Source: Rhodospirillaceae bacterium (GTDB lineage Bacteria > Pseudomonadota > Alphaproteobacteria > Rhodospirillales > Rhodospirillaceae). From it: 64,000 bases of DNA. The stretch spans positions 1 to 64,000 of the forward strand of contig JAPKDQ010000008.1 in assembly GCA_028822445.1 (NCBI GenBank), in the 5' to 3' direction. Shown piece after piece: positions 1 to 9,620 of the stretch (position 1 is its first letter; every line of letters begins with the position of its first letter). Under the pieces are notes generated by a model. The model did not search any database and was not told the origin of the DNA. It was given only the letters and a program-made list of their open reading frames with translations. Made by a program: the position numbers and the translations under genes.

Positions 1-47
1 GCGGTCGCACCGTTGGTGCCGGTGTCGTTGCCAAGGTTATTGAATAG
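1..47 (+). CDS. tuf: Elongation factor Tu, C-terminal end (partial)
   Basis: Only the last 14 codons and the TAG stop are inside the window. The frame reads GRTVGAGVVAKVIE, the signature C-terminus of EF-Tu, the GTPase that delivers aminoacyl-tRNA to the ribosome. Its place just before rpsJ matches the str-S10 junction of many proteobacteria, where tuf follows fusA. The rest of the gene lies off the left edge, so only this tail can be judged. Confidence 0.9.
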   Translation, partial: GRTVGAGVVAKVIE

Positions 48-61
48 GGAAAGTTAAGCTT

Positions 62-92
62 CGGCACTCCATAATGGGGTGCCGTTTCTTTT
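62..92 (+). terminator. Terminator-like hairpin between tuf and rpsJ
   Basis: A nine-pair stem (CGGCACTCC with GGGGTGCCG, one G-T pair) closes a five-base loop and is followed by TTTCTTTT. This has the form of an intrinsic terminator for tuf. It ends only about 12 bases before the rpsJ start, and the AGGA of the rpsJ ribosome binding site follows the T-run directly, so it could also act as an attenuator for the S10 operon. The structure is seen; the regulatory role is inferred. Confidence 0.7.
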
Positions 93-104
93 AGGAATGG
101 ACCG

Positions 105-416
105 ATGCTAGACAATCAAAATATCCGCATCCGCCTTAAGGCGTTTGACCATCGCGTGCTCGATCAGTCGACCCGTGAAATTGTGTCTACTGCCAAGAGA
201 ACAGGTGCACAGGTTCGGGGACCCATTCCTCTGCCCACACGAATTGAGAAATTTACCGTTAACCGGTCTCCGCACATCGATAAGAAGTCGCGAGAACAGT
301 TTGAAATCCGTACGCATAAGCGTCTGCTCGACATTGTCGACCCTACCCCGCAGACCGTTGACGCACTGATGAAGCTGGATCTTGCGGCCGGCGTCGACGT
401 GGAAATCAAGTTGTAG
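105..416 (+). CDS. rpsJ: 30S ribosomal protein S10
   Basis: S10 is part of the 30S subunit head and, as NusE, also takes part in transcription antitermination. The 103-residue protein has the usual length and carries recognisable S10 segments: the N-terminal [16 protein letters not shown], a central [19 protein letters not shown] loop, and the [20 protein letters not shown] region. It is the first gene of the S10 operon here. An AGGA ribosome binding site lies just before the ATG and directly after the preceding hairpin. Confidence 0.97.
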   Translation: MLDNQNIRIRLKAFDHRVLDQSTREIVSTAKRTGAQVRGPIPLPTRIEKFTVNRSPHIDKKSREQFEIRTHKRLLDIVDPTPQTVDALMKLDLAAGVDVEIKL

Positions 417-426
417 GGTTGATCTG

Positions 427-1224
427 ATGCGTACCGGTCTTGTTGCAAAAAAACTGGGGATGACCCGAGTGTTCGCCGAAGACGGCAAGCATGTGTCTGT
501 AACTGTTCTTAATGTTGCAGGTGTGCAGGTTGTTGCTCAGCGTACAAAAGAAACGGATGGTTATTCAGCTGTCCAACTGGGTATTGGTGCGGCTAAGCCG
601 CGCAATATGAGCAAAGCGCTTCGCGGTCATTTCGCGAAGGCTAAGGTGGAACCGCGTAAGAAGCTCGTTGAGTTTCGAGTTGCGCCTGAGAACCTTGTGG
701 AAGTTGGCGCTGAGATCTCCGCTGAGCATTTCGTTCCCGGGCAGTTTGTTGACGTGACTGGTACATCGATTGGTAAAGGTTTCGCTGGGGCAATGAAGCG
801 CCACAACTTTGCTGGTTTGGAAGCAACCCACGGTGTTTCTATTTCTCACCGTAGTCATGGCTCCACCGGTCAGTGCCAAGATCCGGGCAAGGTTTTTAAG
901 GGCAAAAAGATGGCTGGCCACATGGGTGACCAACGCACCACAATACAAAATTTAAGGATTGTTTCGACAGATCCAGCGCGTGGACTGATTCTGGTGAGTG
1001 GTGGCGTTCCTGGGTCTGAGAATGGTTATGTCCTGATTAAGGATTCAGTGAAGAAGGACGCTCCTGACGGTCTTCCGACACCAGCAGCTTTGATCTCATC
1101 TGGAAGTGCACCTGTTGAACAGGCTGTGGCCGAAGAGGCGCCGTCTGAAGAAGCAGCTCCAATTGAAAACGTAGATGGCGCAGCCCCTGAGGGTGAATCA
1201 GATGCGGACAATAAGGACGCCTAA
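427..1224 (+). CDS. rplC: 50S ribosomal protein L3
   Basis: L3 binds 23S rRNA near its 3' end and starts 50S assembly. The ATG giving [16 protein letters not shown] is chosen over an in-frame start 15 codons upstream because that upstream part overlaps rpsJ and does not look like L3. The core, with the [10 protein letters not shown] and [10 protein letters not shown] segments, ends near residue 215. About 50 further residues rich in Ala, Glu and Pro form an acidic tail, making the protein 265 residues, longer than the roughly 210 common in bacteria. Alphaproteobacterial L3 proteins often carry such tails. Confidence 0.96.
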   Translation: MRTGLVAKKLGMTRVFAEDGKHVSVTVLNVAGVQVVAQRTKETDGYSAVQLGIGAAKPRNMSKALRGHFAKAKVEPRKKLVEFRVAPENLVEVGAEISAEHFVPGQFVDVTGTSIGKGFAGAMKRHNFAGLEATHGVSISHRSHGSTGQCQDPGKVFKGKKMAGHMGDQRTTIQNLRIVSTDPARGLILVSGGVPGSENGYVLIKDSVKKDAPDGLPTPAALISSGSAPVEQAVAEEAPSEEAAPIENVDGAAPEGESDADNKDA

Positions 1225-1227
1225 GTT

Positions 1228-1848
1228 ATGAAGTGCGATATCATTAACCTAGACAGCAAGAGTGTCGGCTCAGTAGATTTGCCTGAGGCGGTCTTCGGCC
1301 TTGAAGTGCGCGAAGACATTTTGCACCGTGTTGTTCGTTGGCAATTGGCGAAGCGCCAAGCGGGTACTCACAAGACTAAAACTGTCGGTGAAGTTAGCGG
1401 TACTGGCAAAAAGCCGTTTAAGCAAAAAGGTACAGGCCGAGCCCGTCAAGGTAACGCGCGTGCGCCACACCAGCGTAGTGGTGGCAAGGCTTTTGGCCCG
1501 GTAGTGCGTAGTCATGCGCATTCGCTCACGAAAAAAGTGCGCCGCTTAGGCCTGAAGACAGCTTTGTCAGCAAAGGCAAAGGAAGGCAGTATTATTATTT
1601 TGGATGAAGCAAAGTCCAAAGAAGGTAAGACCAAAATGCTTGCGTCTCAAATCAAGAAGCTGGGTTGGAAGTCGGCTTTAATTATTGATGGCGCGACGCT
1701 CGACGAAGCTTTTTGCTTGGCGGCTAGAAATATTATCGGCGTTGATGTGCTGCCAGAGCAGGGTGCCAACGTATACGACATCCTACGCCGTGAAAAGTTG
1801 GTACTTACCAAAGCGGGATTAGAAAAGCTTGAGGAGCGTTTAAAATGA
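1228..1848 (+). CDS. rplD: 50S ribosomal protein L4
   Basis: L4 binds 23S rRNA and lines the exit tunnel through a long loop. In some bacteria, notably E. coli, it also represses its own S10 operon. The 206-residue protein has the typical length and a basic loop ([18 protein letters not shown], about residues 52-69) that forms the tunnel constriction. It begins four bases after rplC and its stop overlaps the rplW start in an ATGA, suggesting coupled translation. Confidence 0.96.
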   Translation: MKCDIINLDSKSVGSVDLPEAVFGLEVREDILHRVVRWQLAKRQAGTHKTKTVGEVSGTGKKPFKQKGTGRARQGNARAPHQRSGGKAFGPVVRSHAHSLTKKVRRLGLKTALSAKAKEGSIIILDEAKSKEGKTKMLASQIKKLGWKSALIIDGATLDEAFCLAARNIIGVDVLPEQGANVYDILRREKLVLTKAGLEKLEERLK

Positions 1849-2153
1849 GCGCCGAGAAACAAGCGACAGAACTGCTTTATGACGTGATTAAGGCTCCGCT
1901 CATTACCGAGAAATCGACGATGGTTTCAGAGTTTAATCAGGTGATGTTTAGTGTTGCTATGTGGGCGACAAAGCCGCAAATCAAAGAGGCTGTTGAAGCG
2001 CTATTTAAGGTCGACGTTACGGGCGTGAACACTTTGATCCAAAAAGGTAAAGTGAAGCGCTTTCGCGGCCAGGTCGGACGGCGTAGTGACATGAAGAAAG
2101 CGATCGTAACGTTGGCTGAAGGCCAATCGATCGACGTGACGACGGGACTATAA
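1845..2153 (+). CDS. rplW: 50S ribosomal protein L23
   Basis: L23 sits at the peptide exit and is the docking site for trigger factor and the signal recognition particle. The 102-residue frame shows the family's N-terminal [21 protein letters not shown] strand and the [19 protein letters not shown] helix-turn. Its ATG overlaps the rplD stop, and the length is normal. Confidence 0.96.
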   Translation: MSAEKQATELLYDVIKAPLITEKSTMVSEFNQVMFSVAMWATKPQIKEAVEALFKVDVTGVNTLIQKGKVKRFRGQVGRRSDMKKAIVTLAEGQSIDVTTGL

Positions 2154-2157
2154 AGCG

Positions 2158-3000
2158 ATGGCACTAAAAACTTATAAGCCAGTAACGAGTAGTATGCGCG
2201 GGCTGGTGCTCGTGGATCGTTCTGACCTGCACAAGGGTGGGCCCATTAAGGCTCTGACCGAAGGGCTTACGAAGTCAGGCGGCCGTAATAACCACGGTCG
2301 ATTAACGATGCGTCATATTGGCGGTGGTCATAAGCGCCGCTATCGTAAGATTGATTTTAAGCGGACTAAGTTTGATGTTGTCGGCACGGTTCAACGTCTT
2401 GAGTACGATCCTAACCGGACAGCATTTATTGCGCTGATTAAGTATGAAGATGGAGAGCTCGCCTATATTTTGGCGCCGCAACGTCTAAAGGCGGGTGATC
2501 AGGTTGTTTCGTCAGAGCAGGCAGATATTAAGCCTGGTAACGCGATGCCACTCAAGAATATCCCAGTGGGTACGATCATCCACAATATTGAAATGAAGAC
2601 AGGTAAGGGGGCGCAAATCGCTCGTTCTGCTGGTTGTTATGCGCAACTCATCGGAAAAGATGGCGGATACGCACAGATACGTTTGTCTTCTGGTGAGTTA
2701 CGTTTAGTGCGCGGTGAGTGCATGGCGTCTGTTGGTGCTGTGTCTAACCCTGACAATCAAAATATTAAGCTTGGCAAAGCTGGCCGCAAGCGTTGGATGG
2801 GTGTTCGTCCGACTGTTCGTGGTGTTGTGATGAACCCTGTTGATCACCCTCATGGTGGTGGTGAAGGTAAGACTTCTGGGGGTCGCCATCCGGTGACACC
2901 TTGGGGCAAGCCAACAAAGGGTAAGAAGACTCGTTCCAACAAGCGCACAGATGGGCTGATTATGCGAAGCCGTCATCTGGCCAAGAAAAAAAGAAAGTAA
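2158..3000 (+). CDS. rplB: 50S ribosomal protein L2
   Basis: L2 is needed for subunit association and peptidyl-transferase centre assembly. The 280-residue protein is full length. It has the [20 protein letters not shown] segment near residue 40 and the C-terminal [20 protein letters not shown] loop near residue 225; that loop carries the conserved histidine close to the catalytic centre. It starts four bases after rplW. Confidence 0.97.
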   Translation: MALKTYKPVTSSMRGLVLVDRSDLHKGGPIKALTEGLTKSGGRNNHGRLTMRHIGGGHKRRYRKIDFKRTKFDVVGTVQRLEYDPNRTAFIALIKYEDGELAYILAPQRLKAGDQVVSSEQADIKPGNAMPLKNIPVGTIIHNIEMKTGKGAQIARSAGCYAQLIGKDGGYAQIRLSSGELRLVRGECMASVGAVSNPDNQNIKLGKAGRKRWMGVRPTVRGVVMNPVDHPHGGGEGKTSGGRHPVTPWGKPTKGKKTRSNKRTDGLIMRSRHLAKKKRK

Positions 3001-3012
3001 CGGGGGGCGCTA

Positions 3013-3291
3013 GTGGTTCGTTCTGTCTGGAAAGGTCCGTTCGTCGACGGCTATCTGCTCAAGAAAGCGGAAGTCGCGCGTGCATCTGGCCGCAACGATG
3101 TGATCAAGATTTGGTCTCGCCGTTCAACAATTCTCCCTCAGTTTGTGGGATTAACGTTTGGCGTGCACAACGGGCACAAGTTTGTGCCGGTGATGGTGAC
3201 CGAGAATATGATCGGTCATAAATTTGGTGAGTTTTCGCCAACTCGAACCTATTACGGTCATACCGCTGATAAGAAAGCGAAGAGGAAGTAG
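3013..3291 (+). CDS. rpsS: 30S ribosomal protein S19
   Basis: S19 lies in the 30S head beside S13 and contacts the A-site finger. The 92-residue protein starts from GTG and reads [19 protein letters not shown], the classic S19 N-terminus, with [21 protein letters not shown] and [16 protein letters not shown] further on. A GGGGGG stretch 7-12 bases before the GTG supplies the ribosome binding site. Confidence 0.97.
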   Translation: MVRSVWKGPFVDGYLLKKAEVARASGRNDVIKIWSRRSTILPQFVGLTFGVHNGHKFVPVMVTENMIGHKFGEFSPTRTYYGHTADKKAKRK

Positions 3292-3293
3292 TT

Positions 3294-3674
3294 ATGGGTA
3301 AGCCGAGCATAGAGCGGCGTCTCAGCGACGTTGAAGCGCGCGCTTTCTCGAAATCGATTCGCGTTAGCCCACAGAAATTGAACCTAGTGGCTCAGTCTAT
3401 CCGTGGAAAGTCTGCTGAAGCAGCTTTGGCGCAACTAACTTTCTCAACACGGCGTGTGTCTCAAGATGTGAAGTGTGTGCTGGAGTCTGCGATAGCGAAT
3501 GCCGAAAACAATCATCAACTTGATGTTGATAGCCTAGTTGTTTCGGAGGCGTTTGTTGGCAAGAGCCTGACCATGAAGCGGTGGCGTCCAAGAGCGCGCG
3601 GCCGCGTTGGTAAGATTCTCAAGCCGTTTAGTAATCTTACAATTGTCGTGCGTGAACGCGAGGAGACCGTTTAA
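3294..3674 (+). CDS. rplV: 50S ribosomal protein L22
   Basis: L22 spans the exit tunnel with an extended hairpin that affects macrolide sensitivity and nascent-chain stalling. The 126-residue protein contains the family's [20 protein letters not shown] helix and the hairpin ending in [15 protein letters not shown]. It follows rpsS by two bases and its TAA shares one base with the rpsC ATG. Confidence 0.96.
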   Translation: MGKPSIERRLSDVEARAFSKSIRVSPQKLNLVAQSIRGKSAEAALAQLTFSTRRVSQDVKCVLESAIANAENNHQLDVDSLVVSEAFVGKSLTMKRWRPRARGRVGKILKPFSNLTIVVREREETV

Positions 3675-4351
3675 TGGGTCAGAAAGTAAATCCGATTGGT
3701 CTGCGTCTGGGCATTAACCGGACTTGGGATTCCCGATGGTTTGCGGGTAAGGATAAGTATGCAGACTTACTGCATGAAGACTTGCGGATCCGAAAATATT
3801 TAGAAGAACGGTTGTCTCAGGCCGGTGTGTCGAAGATCGTTATTGAACGTCCGGCAAAGAAGGCTCGCGTGACCATTCATACGGCCCGTCCAGGCGTGGT
3901 GATCGGTAAGAAGGGCCAAGACATTGAAAATATGCGCAAGGCTCTTCAGAAAATGACGGGCAAGGAAGTAAGCCTGAATATCGTAGAGATTCGCAAGCCG
4001 GAAATTGATGCTCAGTTGGTTGCTGAAAATATTTGTCAGCAGTTAGAGCGGCGTGTTGCTTTTCGTCGTGCGATGAAGCGCGCTGTTCAATCAGCGATGC
4101 GTCTAGGCGCCGGCGGTATTCGTATCAACTGTGCTGGTCGTTTGGGTGGTGCTGAGATAGCGCGGACCGAATGGTATCGCGAAGGCCGTGTTCCTCTGCA
4201 TACGTTGCGGGCGGACATTGATTACGGAGAAGCAAGTGCTCACACGACATACGGTGTGTGTGGTGTGAAAGTTTGGATCTACAAGGGCGACATCATGGAA
4301 CACGATCCCATGGCCCATGACAATCGTTTACAGGATCAGGCGGCTCGCTAG
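3674..4351 (+). CDS. rpsC: 30S ribosomal protein S3
   Basis: S3 forms part of the mRNA entry site and has helicase-related basic residues. The 225-residue protein has an N-terminal [20 protein letters not shown], a KH domain with [13 protein letters not shown] near residue 75, and the C-terminal domain with [18 protein letters not shown]. Length and domain order are normal. A 36-base gap without a gene separates it from rplP. Confidence 0.97.
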   Translation: MGQKVNPIGLRLGINRTWDSRWFAGKDKYADLLHEDLRIRKYLEERLSQAGVSKIVIERPAKKARVTIHTARPGVVIGKKGQDIENMRKALQKMTGKEVSLNIVEIRKPEIDAQLVAENICQQLERRVAFRRAMKRAVQSAMRLGAGGIRINCAGRLGGAEIARTEWYREGRVPLHTLRADIDYGEASAHTTYGVCGVKVWIYKGDIMEHDPMAHDNRLQDQAAR

Positions 4352-4387
4352 TAAGCGCGCTGTTAAAAAGTTCAAGGAAGGTTCGGG

Positions 4388-4807
4388 ATGCTAAGTCCGA
4401 AACGTACAAAGTTTAGAAAGGCCTTTAAGGGACGCATTCATGGCGTTGCTCATGCCGGGTCGCAGTTGAATTTCGGTTCATTTGGTCTGAAGGCTCTTCA
4501 GCCTGAGCGTGTTACTGCCCGTCAAATTGAGGCGGCAAGACGCGCAATGACACGGCACATGAAGCGGCAAGGCCGTGTCTGGATTAGAATTTTTCCAGAT
4601 GTACCTGTCTCGAAGAAGCCACCTGAAGTCCGGCAGGGGAAAGGCAAGGGCTCCGTTGAGTTTTGGGCCTGTCGCGTCAAGCCCGGCCGCATCATTTTTG
4701 AGGTTGACGGTGTTTCAGAAACGATTGCCCGAGAGGCTTTCATATTGGCCGCTGCAAAATTACCGATTAAGACAAAGTTTGTCGCGCGTATCGGGTTGGA
4801 GGGCTAG
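4388..4807 (+). CDS. rplP: 50S ribosomal protein L16
   Basis: L16 helps place the A-site tRNA and binds near the peptidyl-transferase centre. The 139-residue frame starts [19 protein letters not shown] and contains [27 protein letters not shown] and the [17 protein letters not shown] loop expected for L16. AAGGAAGG upstream is a strong ribosome binding site. Confidence 0.97.
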   Translation: MLSPKRTKFRKAFKGRIHGVAHAGSQLNFGSFGLKALQPERVTARQIEAARRAMTRHMKRQGRVWIRIFPDVPVSKKPPEVRQGKGKGSVEFWACRVKPGRIIFEVDGVSETIAREAFILAAAKLPIKTKFVARIGLEG

Positions 4808-4810
4808 ATC

Positions 4811-5020
4811 ATGGCTAAAGCTGAAGACCTTCGTGCAAAAAGTGAAGATGAACTATCGGGCCGGTTGCTTGATTTGAAGAAGACGCAACTTAACCTGAGG
4901 TTCCAAAGAGCTTCTGGCCAGTTAGAAAACACTGCGGAATTTATGCGCGTGCGTCGCGAGATTGCGCAGATTAAGACTATCCTGCAACAACGCGGCGATG
5001 CCGCAGTAGCGCAGGCTTAA
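4811..5020 (+). CDS. rpmC: 50S ribosomal protein L29
   Basis: L29 is a small two-helix protein beside L23 at the tunnel exit. The 69-residue sequence has the expected [31 protein letters not shown] signature spread over two helices. It starts three bases after rplP and keeps the L16-L29-S17 order. Confidence 0.95.
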   Translation: MAKAEDLRAKSEDELSGRLLDLKKTQLNLRFQRASGQLENTAEFMRVRREIAQIKTILQQRGDAAVAQA

Positions 5021-5030
5021 GGAGAGACTC

Positions 5031-5270
5031 ATGCCTAAGCGTATTTTGCAAGGGATTGTGGTTAGCGATAAACAAGACAAGACCGTCGTGGTTAAAGTCG
5101 AGCGTCGTGTTGCACACCCTCTGTATAAGAAGTTTATCAAGCGCTCGAAGAAGTACGCAGCGCATGATGAAGCGAACATCTGCAAGATTGGAGATATCGT
5201 TCGTATTCGCGAATGTTCACCAATCTCAAAAAGAAAGACCTGGGAACTTGTGGCTGACTCAGCTGAGTAA
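5031..5270 (+). CDS. rpsQ: 30S ribosomal protein S17
   Basis: S17 is a primary 16S rRNA binder of the 30S body. The 79-residue OB-fold protein starts [21 protein letters not shown] and includes [13 protein letters not shown] and the [18 protein letters not shown] turn. GGAGA stands seven bases before the ATG. Confidence 0.96.
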   Translation: MPKRILQGIVVSDKQDKTVVVKVERRVAHPLYKKFIKRSKKYAAHDEANICKIGDIVRIRECSPISKRKTWELVADSAE

Positions 5271-5303
5271 GTTGCTCCAGGGCGAACGTAAGGACGTAAT
5301 GCT

Positions 5304-5672
5304 ATGATTCAGATGCAAACAAATCTGGACGTTGCCGATAATTCGGGGGCGAGGCGGGTTCAGTGCATCAAGGTGCTTGGTGGGTCGAAGCGCAGATTCG
5401 CGGGCGTCGGTGACGTGATTGTCGTTTCTGTTAAGGAAGCCATTCCAAGAGGCCGTGTAAAGAAGGGTGATGTTCACCGTGCTGTGATTGTGCGTACTGC
5501 TAAAGAAGTACGCCGCGCGGACGGAACAGCAATCCGTTTTGACGGCAATGCCGCTGTGTTGATCAGTAAAACAGGTGAGCCGATCGGAACGCGTATTTTT
5601 GGACCGGTGACTCGTGAGCTGCGCTCTAAGACGTTCATGAAGATCGTCTCCTTGGCACCGGAGGTGCTGTGA
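5304..5672 (+). CDS. rplN: 50S ribosomal protein L14
   Basis: L14 binds 23S rRNA at the subunit interface and is the landing site of the silencing factor RsfS. The 122-residue protein starts [20 protein letters not shown] and contains [19 protein letters not shown] and the C-terminal [18 protein letters not shown], all diagnostic. The stop overlaps the rplX start in ATGG/TGA register, so translation is probably coupled. Confidence 0.97.
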   Translation: MIQMQTNLDVADNSGARRVQCIKVLGGSKRRFAGVGDVIVVSVKEAIPRGRVKKGDVHRAVIVRTAKEVRRADGTAIRFDGNAAVLISKTGEPIGTRIFGPVTRELRSKTFMKIVSLAPEVL

Positions 5673-5983
5673 TGGTAAAGCTTAAAAAGGGCGATAAGGT
5701 CATTGTTCTTACCGGTAAAGACCGCGGTAAAATTGGTGATATCGTCAAATCGTTGCCACAGGATGATCGTGTGATTGTGCAGGGTATCAATATGATGCGC
5801 CGTCACACGCGCCCATCTGCGACAGCGGCTGGAGGGATTGTCGAGAAAGAAGCGTCAATCCATATTTCTAACGTGGCAATCGTCGATCCAAAAGAGAACA
5901 TTGCGACCCGGGTTGGGTTTCGTACTCTCGATGATGGCACCAAAGTTCGGTACGCGAAGCGTTCCGGTGAAGTGATTGATTGA
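5672..5983 (+). CDS. rplX: 50S ribosomal protein L24
   Basis: L24 is one of two proteins that start 50S assembly. The 103-residue protein has a KOW motif ([20 protein letters not shown], residues 3-22) and the later [24 protein letters not shown] one codon upstream is in frame, but the ATG overlapping the rplN stop gives the normal MVKLKKGD start. Confidence 0.95.
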   Translation: MVKLKKGDKVIVLTGKDRGKIGDIVKSLPQDDRVIVQGINMMRRHTRPSATAAGGIVEKEASIHISNVAIVDPKENIATRVGFRTLDDGTKVRYAKRSGEVID

Positions 5984-5990
5984 GGCTGTG

Positions 5991-6539
5991 ATGACTGAAC
6001 CACGTTTACGCCAACATTATAACGACGTCGTCCGGAAGGCTCTTCTAGAGTCCTTTTCGTATGCCAATCCTATGCAGGTCCCAAAGCTTGAGAAGATTGT
6101 TCTCAATATGGGTGTGGGTGAGGCGTCTCAAGACCGCAAAAAGATAGAGGGTGCTGTTCAAGACATGACCCTGATCTCTGGTCAGAAGCCTTTGATTACC
6201 AAGTCAAAGAAGTCAATCGCTGGCTTTAAGCTTCGGGATGGAATGATGGTCGGCACATCAGTGACGTTGCGACGCGTAAGGATGTACGAATTTCTTGACC
6301 GTCTCGTTACGATTGCACTGCCGCGGGTTAGAGATTTTCGCGGCTTGCCAGCTAAGGCCTTTGATGGCCGAGGCAATTACAACATGGGTCTCAAGGAACA
6401 AATTGTCTTCCCAGAAATTGAGTACGACAAAGTGGACAAGGTCCGAGGCATGAACATCACCATTTGCACGACGGCAAAAAACGACGAAGAAGCTAAGGCG
6501 CTTCTCGTAGGTTTTGATTTGCCGTTTCGTAAATCCTAA
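5991..6539 (+). CDS. rplE: 50S ribosomal protein L5
   Basis: L5 binds 5S rRNA with L18 and contacts P-site tRNA. The ATG giving [16 protein letters not shown] is preferred to a TTG five codons earlier that overlaps rplX. The 182-residue protein carries [12 protein letters not shown]-like ([16 protein letters not shown]) and [21 protein letters not shown] segments, then the [19 protein letters not shown] strand. The length is typical. Confidence 0.96.
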   Translation: MTEPRLRQHYNDVVRKALLESFSYANPMQVPKLEKIVLNMGVGEASQDRKKIEGAVQDMTLISGQKPLITKSKKSIAGFKLRDGMMVGTSVTLRRVRMYEFLDRLVTIALPRVRDFRGLPAKAFDGRGNYNMGLKEQIVFPEIEYDKVDKVRGMNITICTTAKNDEEAKALLVGFDLPFRKS

Positions 6540-6559
6540 CCCCTGGAGCACGCTGAACA

Positions 6560-6865
6560 ATGGCTAAAAAGAGCGCTGTAGAACGGGATAAGAAGCGTCG
6601 CCGTCTGGTCGTACAACAAGCTGAACGCCGGGCTGAACTTAAGGCGACAGTAATGGACCGTACGACTTCACCTGAAGAGAGGTTTGACGCTGCAATGAAG
6701 CTTGCTGAATTGCCTCGTAATGGATCTAAAGTGCGTGTGCACAATCGGTGCGAAATCACCGGTCGTCCGCGCGGTGTGTATAGAAAGTTTAAGCTTGGAC
6801 GTATCAAGTTGCGGGATTTGGCTTCTAGAGGTCAAATTCCCGGCATGGTTAAGTCGAGCTGGTAA
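6560..6865 (+). CDS. rpsN: 30S ribosomal protein S14, zinc-free form
   Basis: S14 lies in the 30S head near S3 and S10. The 101-residue protein is the long form. It lacks the CxxC pairs of the short zinc form but keeps the C-terminal [20 protein letters not shown] and [15 protein letters not shown] blocks. It sits between L5 and S8, the standard spc order. Confidence 0.97.
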   Translation: MAKKSAVERDKKRRRLVVQQAERRAELKATVMDRTTSPEERFDAAMKLAELPRNGSKVRVHNRCEITGRPRGVYRKFKLGRIKLRDLASRGQIPGMVKSSW

Positions 6866-6877
6866 GGAGAGACGATT

Positions 6878-7276
6878 GTGGCTTTATCCGATCCCATCGG
6901 TGATACGCTGACTCGTATCCGCAACGGACAGCAAGCACGTAAAAATGCTGTCATTGCACCCGCATCTAAACTTCGCGAAAACCTGCTAGATGTATTGCAG
7001 CGCGAAGGATATATCCGGGGCTTTGAGCGGTACAATGTTCGTGTAGGTGTCGATGAATTGCGTATCGAACTTAAATATAATGAGGGCGAACCCGTCATTA
7101 GTAAGATTACGCGTGTGTCTACACCTGGTCGTCGAATTTATTCGAAGATCAAAGATTTGCCGCGCGTCTATAACGGGTTAGGTATTTCTATACTGTCTAC
7201 GCCACGTGGCGTTATGTCGGATCACGAGGCGCGAGACGCCAACGTGGGCGGCGAAGTCCTCTGCCAAGTATTTTAG
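6878..7276 (+). CDS. rpsH: 30S ribosomal protein S8
   Basis: S8 binds central-domain 16S rRNA and, in E. coli, represses the spc operon. The gene starts from GTG after a GGAGA site and reads [20 protein letters not shown]. The C-terminal part has the [20 protein letters not shown] and [20 protein letters not shown] segments. The length of 132 residues is normal. Confidence 0.97.
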   Translation: MALSDPIGDTLTRIRNGQQARKNAVIAPASKLRENLLDVLQREGYIRGFERYNVRVGVDELRIELKYNEGEPVISKITRVSTPGRRIYSKIKDLPRVYNGLGISILSTPRGVMSDHEARDANVGGEVLCQVF

Positions 7277-7288
7277 GGGGGCAGTTTT

Positions 7289-7822
7289 ATGTCACGCGTT
7301 GGAAAAAACCCGATCGCCATCCCAGATGGTGTCACCGTTACCTTAGACGGCAATAAGCTGACGACTAAAGGTAAACGTGGGGAGCTGTCCTATCTTACGG
7401 CTGATGAAATCGAAACGATCATCACCGATAATGAAGTTACCATTAAGCCAATTGGCAATGGGCGTCGTGCACGCACGATGTGGGGTACAACGAGATCTCT
7501 CGTTGAGAACATGGTCGTTGGTGTAAGCGAAGGCTTTACAAAGACACTTGAAATTCAAGGTGTTGGTTATAAAGCACAGGCGCAGGGCAAGACATTGGTC
7601 CTAAGCCTTGGCTTTTCACACGACGTTAATTTTGCGATCCCAGAAGGGGTTGAGATTAAGACGCCACAGCCTACTCAGATTGATGTAAGCGGCGCCGACC
7701 TTCAAAAAGTTGGTCAAGTTGCAGCAAAAATTCGAGCCTACCGTCCGCCGGAGCCTTACAAGGGCAAGGGTGTTCGTTATGCCGGCGAATACATCATCCG
7801 CAAAGAAGGCAAGAAGAAGTAA
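7289..7822 (+). CDS. rplF: 50S ribosomal protein L6
   Basis: L6 binds near the sarcin-ricin loop. The 177-residue protein shows two copies of the L6 fold. It begins [17 protein letters not shown], has [14 protein letters not shown] in the middle and ends with the signature [21 protein letters not shown]. It is in standard order between S8 and L18. Confidence 0.97.
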   Translation: MSRVGKNPIAIPDGVTVTLDGNKLTTKGKRGELSYLTADEIETIITDNEVTIKPIGNGRRARTMWGTTRSLVENMVVGVSEGFTKTLEIQGVGYKAQAQGKTLVLSLGFSHDVNFAIPEGVEIKTPQPTQIDVSGADLQKVGQVAAKIRAYRPPEPYKGKGVRYAGEYIIRKEGKKK

Positions 7823-7833
7823 GGATCTACACG

Positions 7834-8196
7834 ATGACGTCCGCTATCAAATTGTTCAATCGCCGTAAGGCTAGAACCAGGTTCAAGATTCGTAAGATGA
7901 AGAGTGATCGGCCGCGTTTGTCGGTGTTCCGGTCTGGTCGCCACATCTATGCGCAAGTAATTAACGACATCGCAGGCAATACTGTGGTTGCAGCTTCCAG
8001 CTTGGAAGACGGCGTAAAGAAAGACGCTAAGAAGGGTTGCACGACAGAGGCGGCACAAGTTGTCGGGAAGCTAATTGCTGAACGCGCGAAAACGGCCGGA
8101 GTGACCGACGTCATTTTCGATCGGGGTGGTTATAAATATCACGGCCGCGTCAAGGCGTTAGCCGATGCAGCACGAGAAGGCGGCCTGTCGTTTTAA
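7834..8196 (+). CDS. rplR: 50S ribosomal protein L18
   Basis: L18 carries 5S rRNA into the 50S subunit. The 120-residue protein has the basic N-terminus ([20 protein letters not shown]), the [19 protein letters not shown] strand, and the C-terminal [20 protein letters not shown] block. An AAGGAT site precedes the ATG. Confidence 0.97.
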   Translation: MTSAIKLFNRRKARTRFKIRKMKSDRPRLSVFRSGRHIYAQVINDIAGNTVVAASSLEDGVKKDAKKGCTTEAAQVVGKLIAERAKTAGVTDVIFDRGGYKYHGRVKALADAAREGGLSF

Positions 8197-8223
8197 CAGG
8201 CACGCAAGGAAGGACTAAAATAT

Positions 8224-8799
8224 ATGGCACGTTCAGGACAAAACTCAGACAGGCGTCGGGATAAAGAAGACGATCTCGTTGACAAGCTTGTCTACATTAA
8301 CCGCGTAGCAAAAGTGGTTAAGGGTGGCCGTCGTTTTGCTTTTGCCGCTTTGGTCGTAGTTGGTGACGCCAAGGGGCGGGTTGGTTATGGGTCGGGGAAG
8401 GCTCGTGAAGTACCTGAAGCTATTCGTAAGGCTACTGAGCAGGCTAAGCGAACGCTTGTTCGTATTCCCCTGCGGGAAGGCCGGACGTTACATCACGATG
8501 TGCATGGAAAATTTGGTGCGGGTCGTGTTGTTCTGCGCTCAGCCCCTCCGGGAACAGGTATTATTGCTGGCGGACCAATGCGCGCTGTTTTCGAAACAAT
8601 GGGTGTGCAAGATGTTGTCGCGAAGAGTAAAGGCTCGAACAACCCTTACAACATGGTGAAGGCAACCTTCGAAGCCCTCAAGCTATTGCGTTCACCGCGC
8701 ATGATTGCTGCAAAGCGCGGTAAGAAAGTCGCTGACATTGTTGGGCGCCGCGGTGATGCCGTGCCTCGCGATGAAGCACTGGTGAAGGAGGCTTCTTAA
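8224..8799 (+). CDS. rpsE: 30S ribosomal protein S5
   Basis: S5 forms part of the mRNA entry tunnel and influences decoding accuracy. The 191-residue protein has the S5 N-terminal domain ([20 protein letters not shown], then [17 protein letters not shown]) and the C-terminal domain ([20 protein letters not shown]). Its TAA overlaps the rpmD ATG by one base. Confidence 0.97.
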   Translation: MARSGQNSDRRRDKEDDLVDKLVYINRVAKVVKGGRRFAFAALVVVGDAKGRVGYGSGKAREVPEAIRKATEQAKRTLVRIPLREGRTLHHDVHGKFGAGRVVLRSAPPGTGIIAGGPMRAVFETMGVQDVVAKSKGSNNPYNMVKATFEALKLLRSPRMIAAKRGKKVADIVGRRGDAVPRDEALVKEAS

Positions 8800-8999
8800 T
8801 GGCTACTACGAAAAAGGTGGTGGAAACTGTCACGATTACGCAGATAGGTAGTGCTATTGGCCGACATCGTTCCCAACGAGCGACATTGAAGGGGCTTGGC
8901 TTGGATAAGATGCACCGAACAAGCACACTTGAAGATACGCCGTCCGTACGTGGAATGATTAATAAGGTTAGTCACCTTGTCCGCATAGAAGCGGCATAA
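8799..8999 (+). CDS. rpmD: 50S ribosomal protein L30
   Basis: L30 is a small 50S protein absent from some bacteria. The 66-residue frame reads [30 protein letters not shown] in two motif halves typical of L30 and ends with [12 protein letters not shown]. Its position between S5 and L15 and its overlap with rpsE support the call. Confidence 0.95.
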   Translation: MATTKKVVETVTITQIGSAIGRHRSQRATLKGLGLDKMHRTSTLEDTPSVRGMINKVSHLVRIEAA

Positions 9000-9017
9000 T
9001 AAACAGTTTTGAAGGCA

Positions 9018-9038
9018 GACGCCCTAATATACGGCGTC
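9018..9038 (+). other. Hairpin in the rpmD-rplO spacer
   Basis: GACGCC and GGCGTC form a perfect six-pair stem around a nine-base loop, just before the GGAAGG binding site of rplO. It has no T-run, so it is not an intrinsic terminator. It may protect or process the mRNA or modulate L15 translation. The pairing is seen; any role is a guess. Confidence 0.4.
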
Positions 9039-9051
9039 AGGAAGGTTCGCT

Positions 9052-9615
9052 ATGCAACTGAATCAATTACGGGATAAGCCTGGTGCTACGAAGGAGCGGA
9101 CTCGCGTCGGTCGCGGTCCTGGTTCCGGCAAGGGCAAGACCGCTGGTCGTGGCCACAAAGGTCAAAAATCACGCACAGGTGTCTCGATTCGCGGTTTTGA
9201 GGGCGGTCAAATGCCAATCTATCGGCGTTTGCCAAAGCGTGGCTTCAACGTTTTGAACCCTAAAGAATTGGCGGTCGTGAATATTGGTCGCCTGCAAAAG
9301 TTGATTGATTCTGGCCGTCTTGATGCGTCTAAGCCTGTCGACGGAGCGGCACTTGAGGCTGCTGGAATGGTTCGTCAGCGTCGTGACGGGATACGCTTGT
9401 TGGCGTCAGGAGAATTGAAGGCCAAGTTGGCCATTACCGTTGATCATGCTTCAGCCTCAGCTATTTCTGCTGTCGAAAAAGCGGGTGGAACTGTAACCAT
9501 TGTCGCTCCTAAGGTGTCTCCCGAAGATGCTGATGCTAATAAATTAAAGGCGGAGAAGAGGGCAGATAAGAAGGCAGGTAAGAAATCGTCTAAAAGCGGT
9601 AAGGGTAACGAGTAG
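9052..9615 (+). CDS. rplO: 50S ribosomal protein L15
   Basis: L15 is a late assembly protein of the 50S subunit. The first 150 residues contain the family's glycine-rich region ([20 protein letters not shown] near residue 20), [18 protein letters not shown], and a C-terminal VEKAGGTV motif. The last 35 or so residues form a lysine-rich tail ([17 protein letters not shown]), giving 187 residues, longer than the usual 145-160. It lies six bases before secY. Confidence 0.96.
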   Translation: MQLNQLRDKPGATKERTRVGRGPGSGKGKTAGRGHKGQKSRTGVSIRGFEGGQMPIYRRLPKRGFNVLNPKELAVVNIGRLQKLIDSGRLDASKPVDGAALEAAGMVRQRRDGIRLLASGELKAKLAITVDHASASAISAVEKAGGTVTIVAPKVSPEDADANKLKAEKRADKKAGKKSSKSGKGNE

Positions 9616-9620
9616 ACCGT

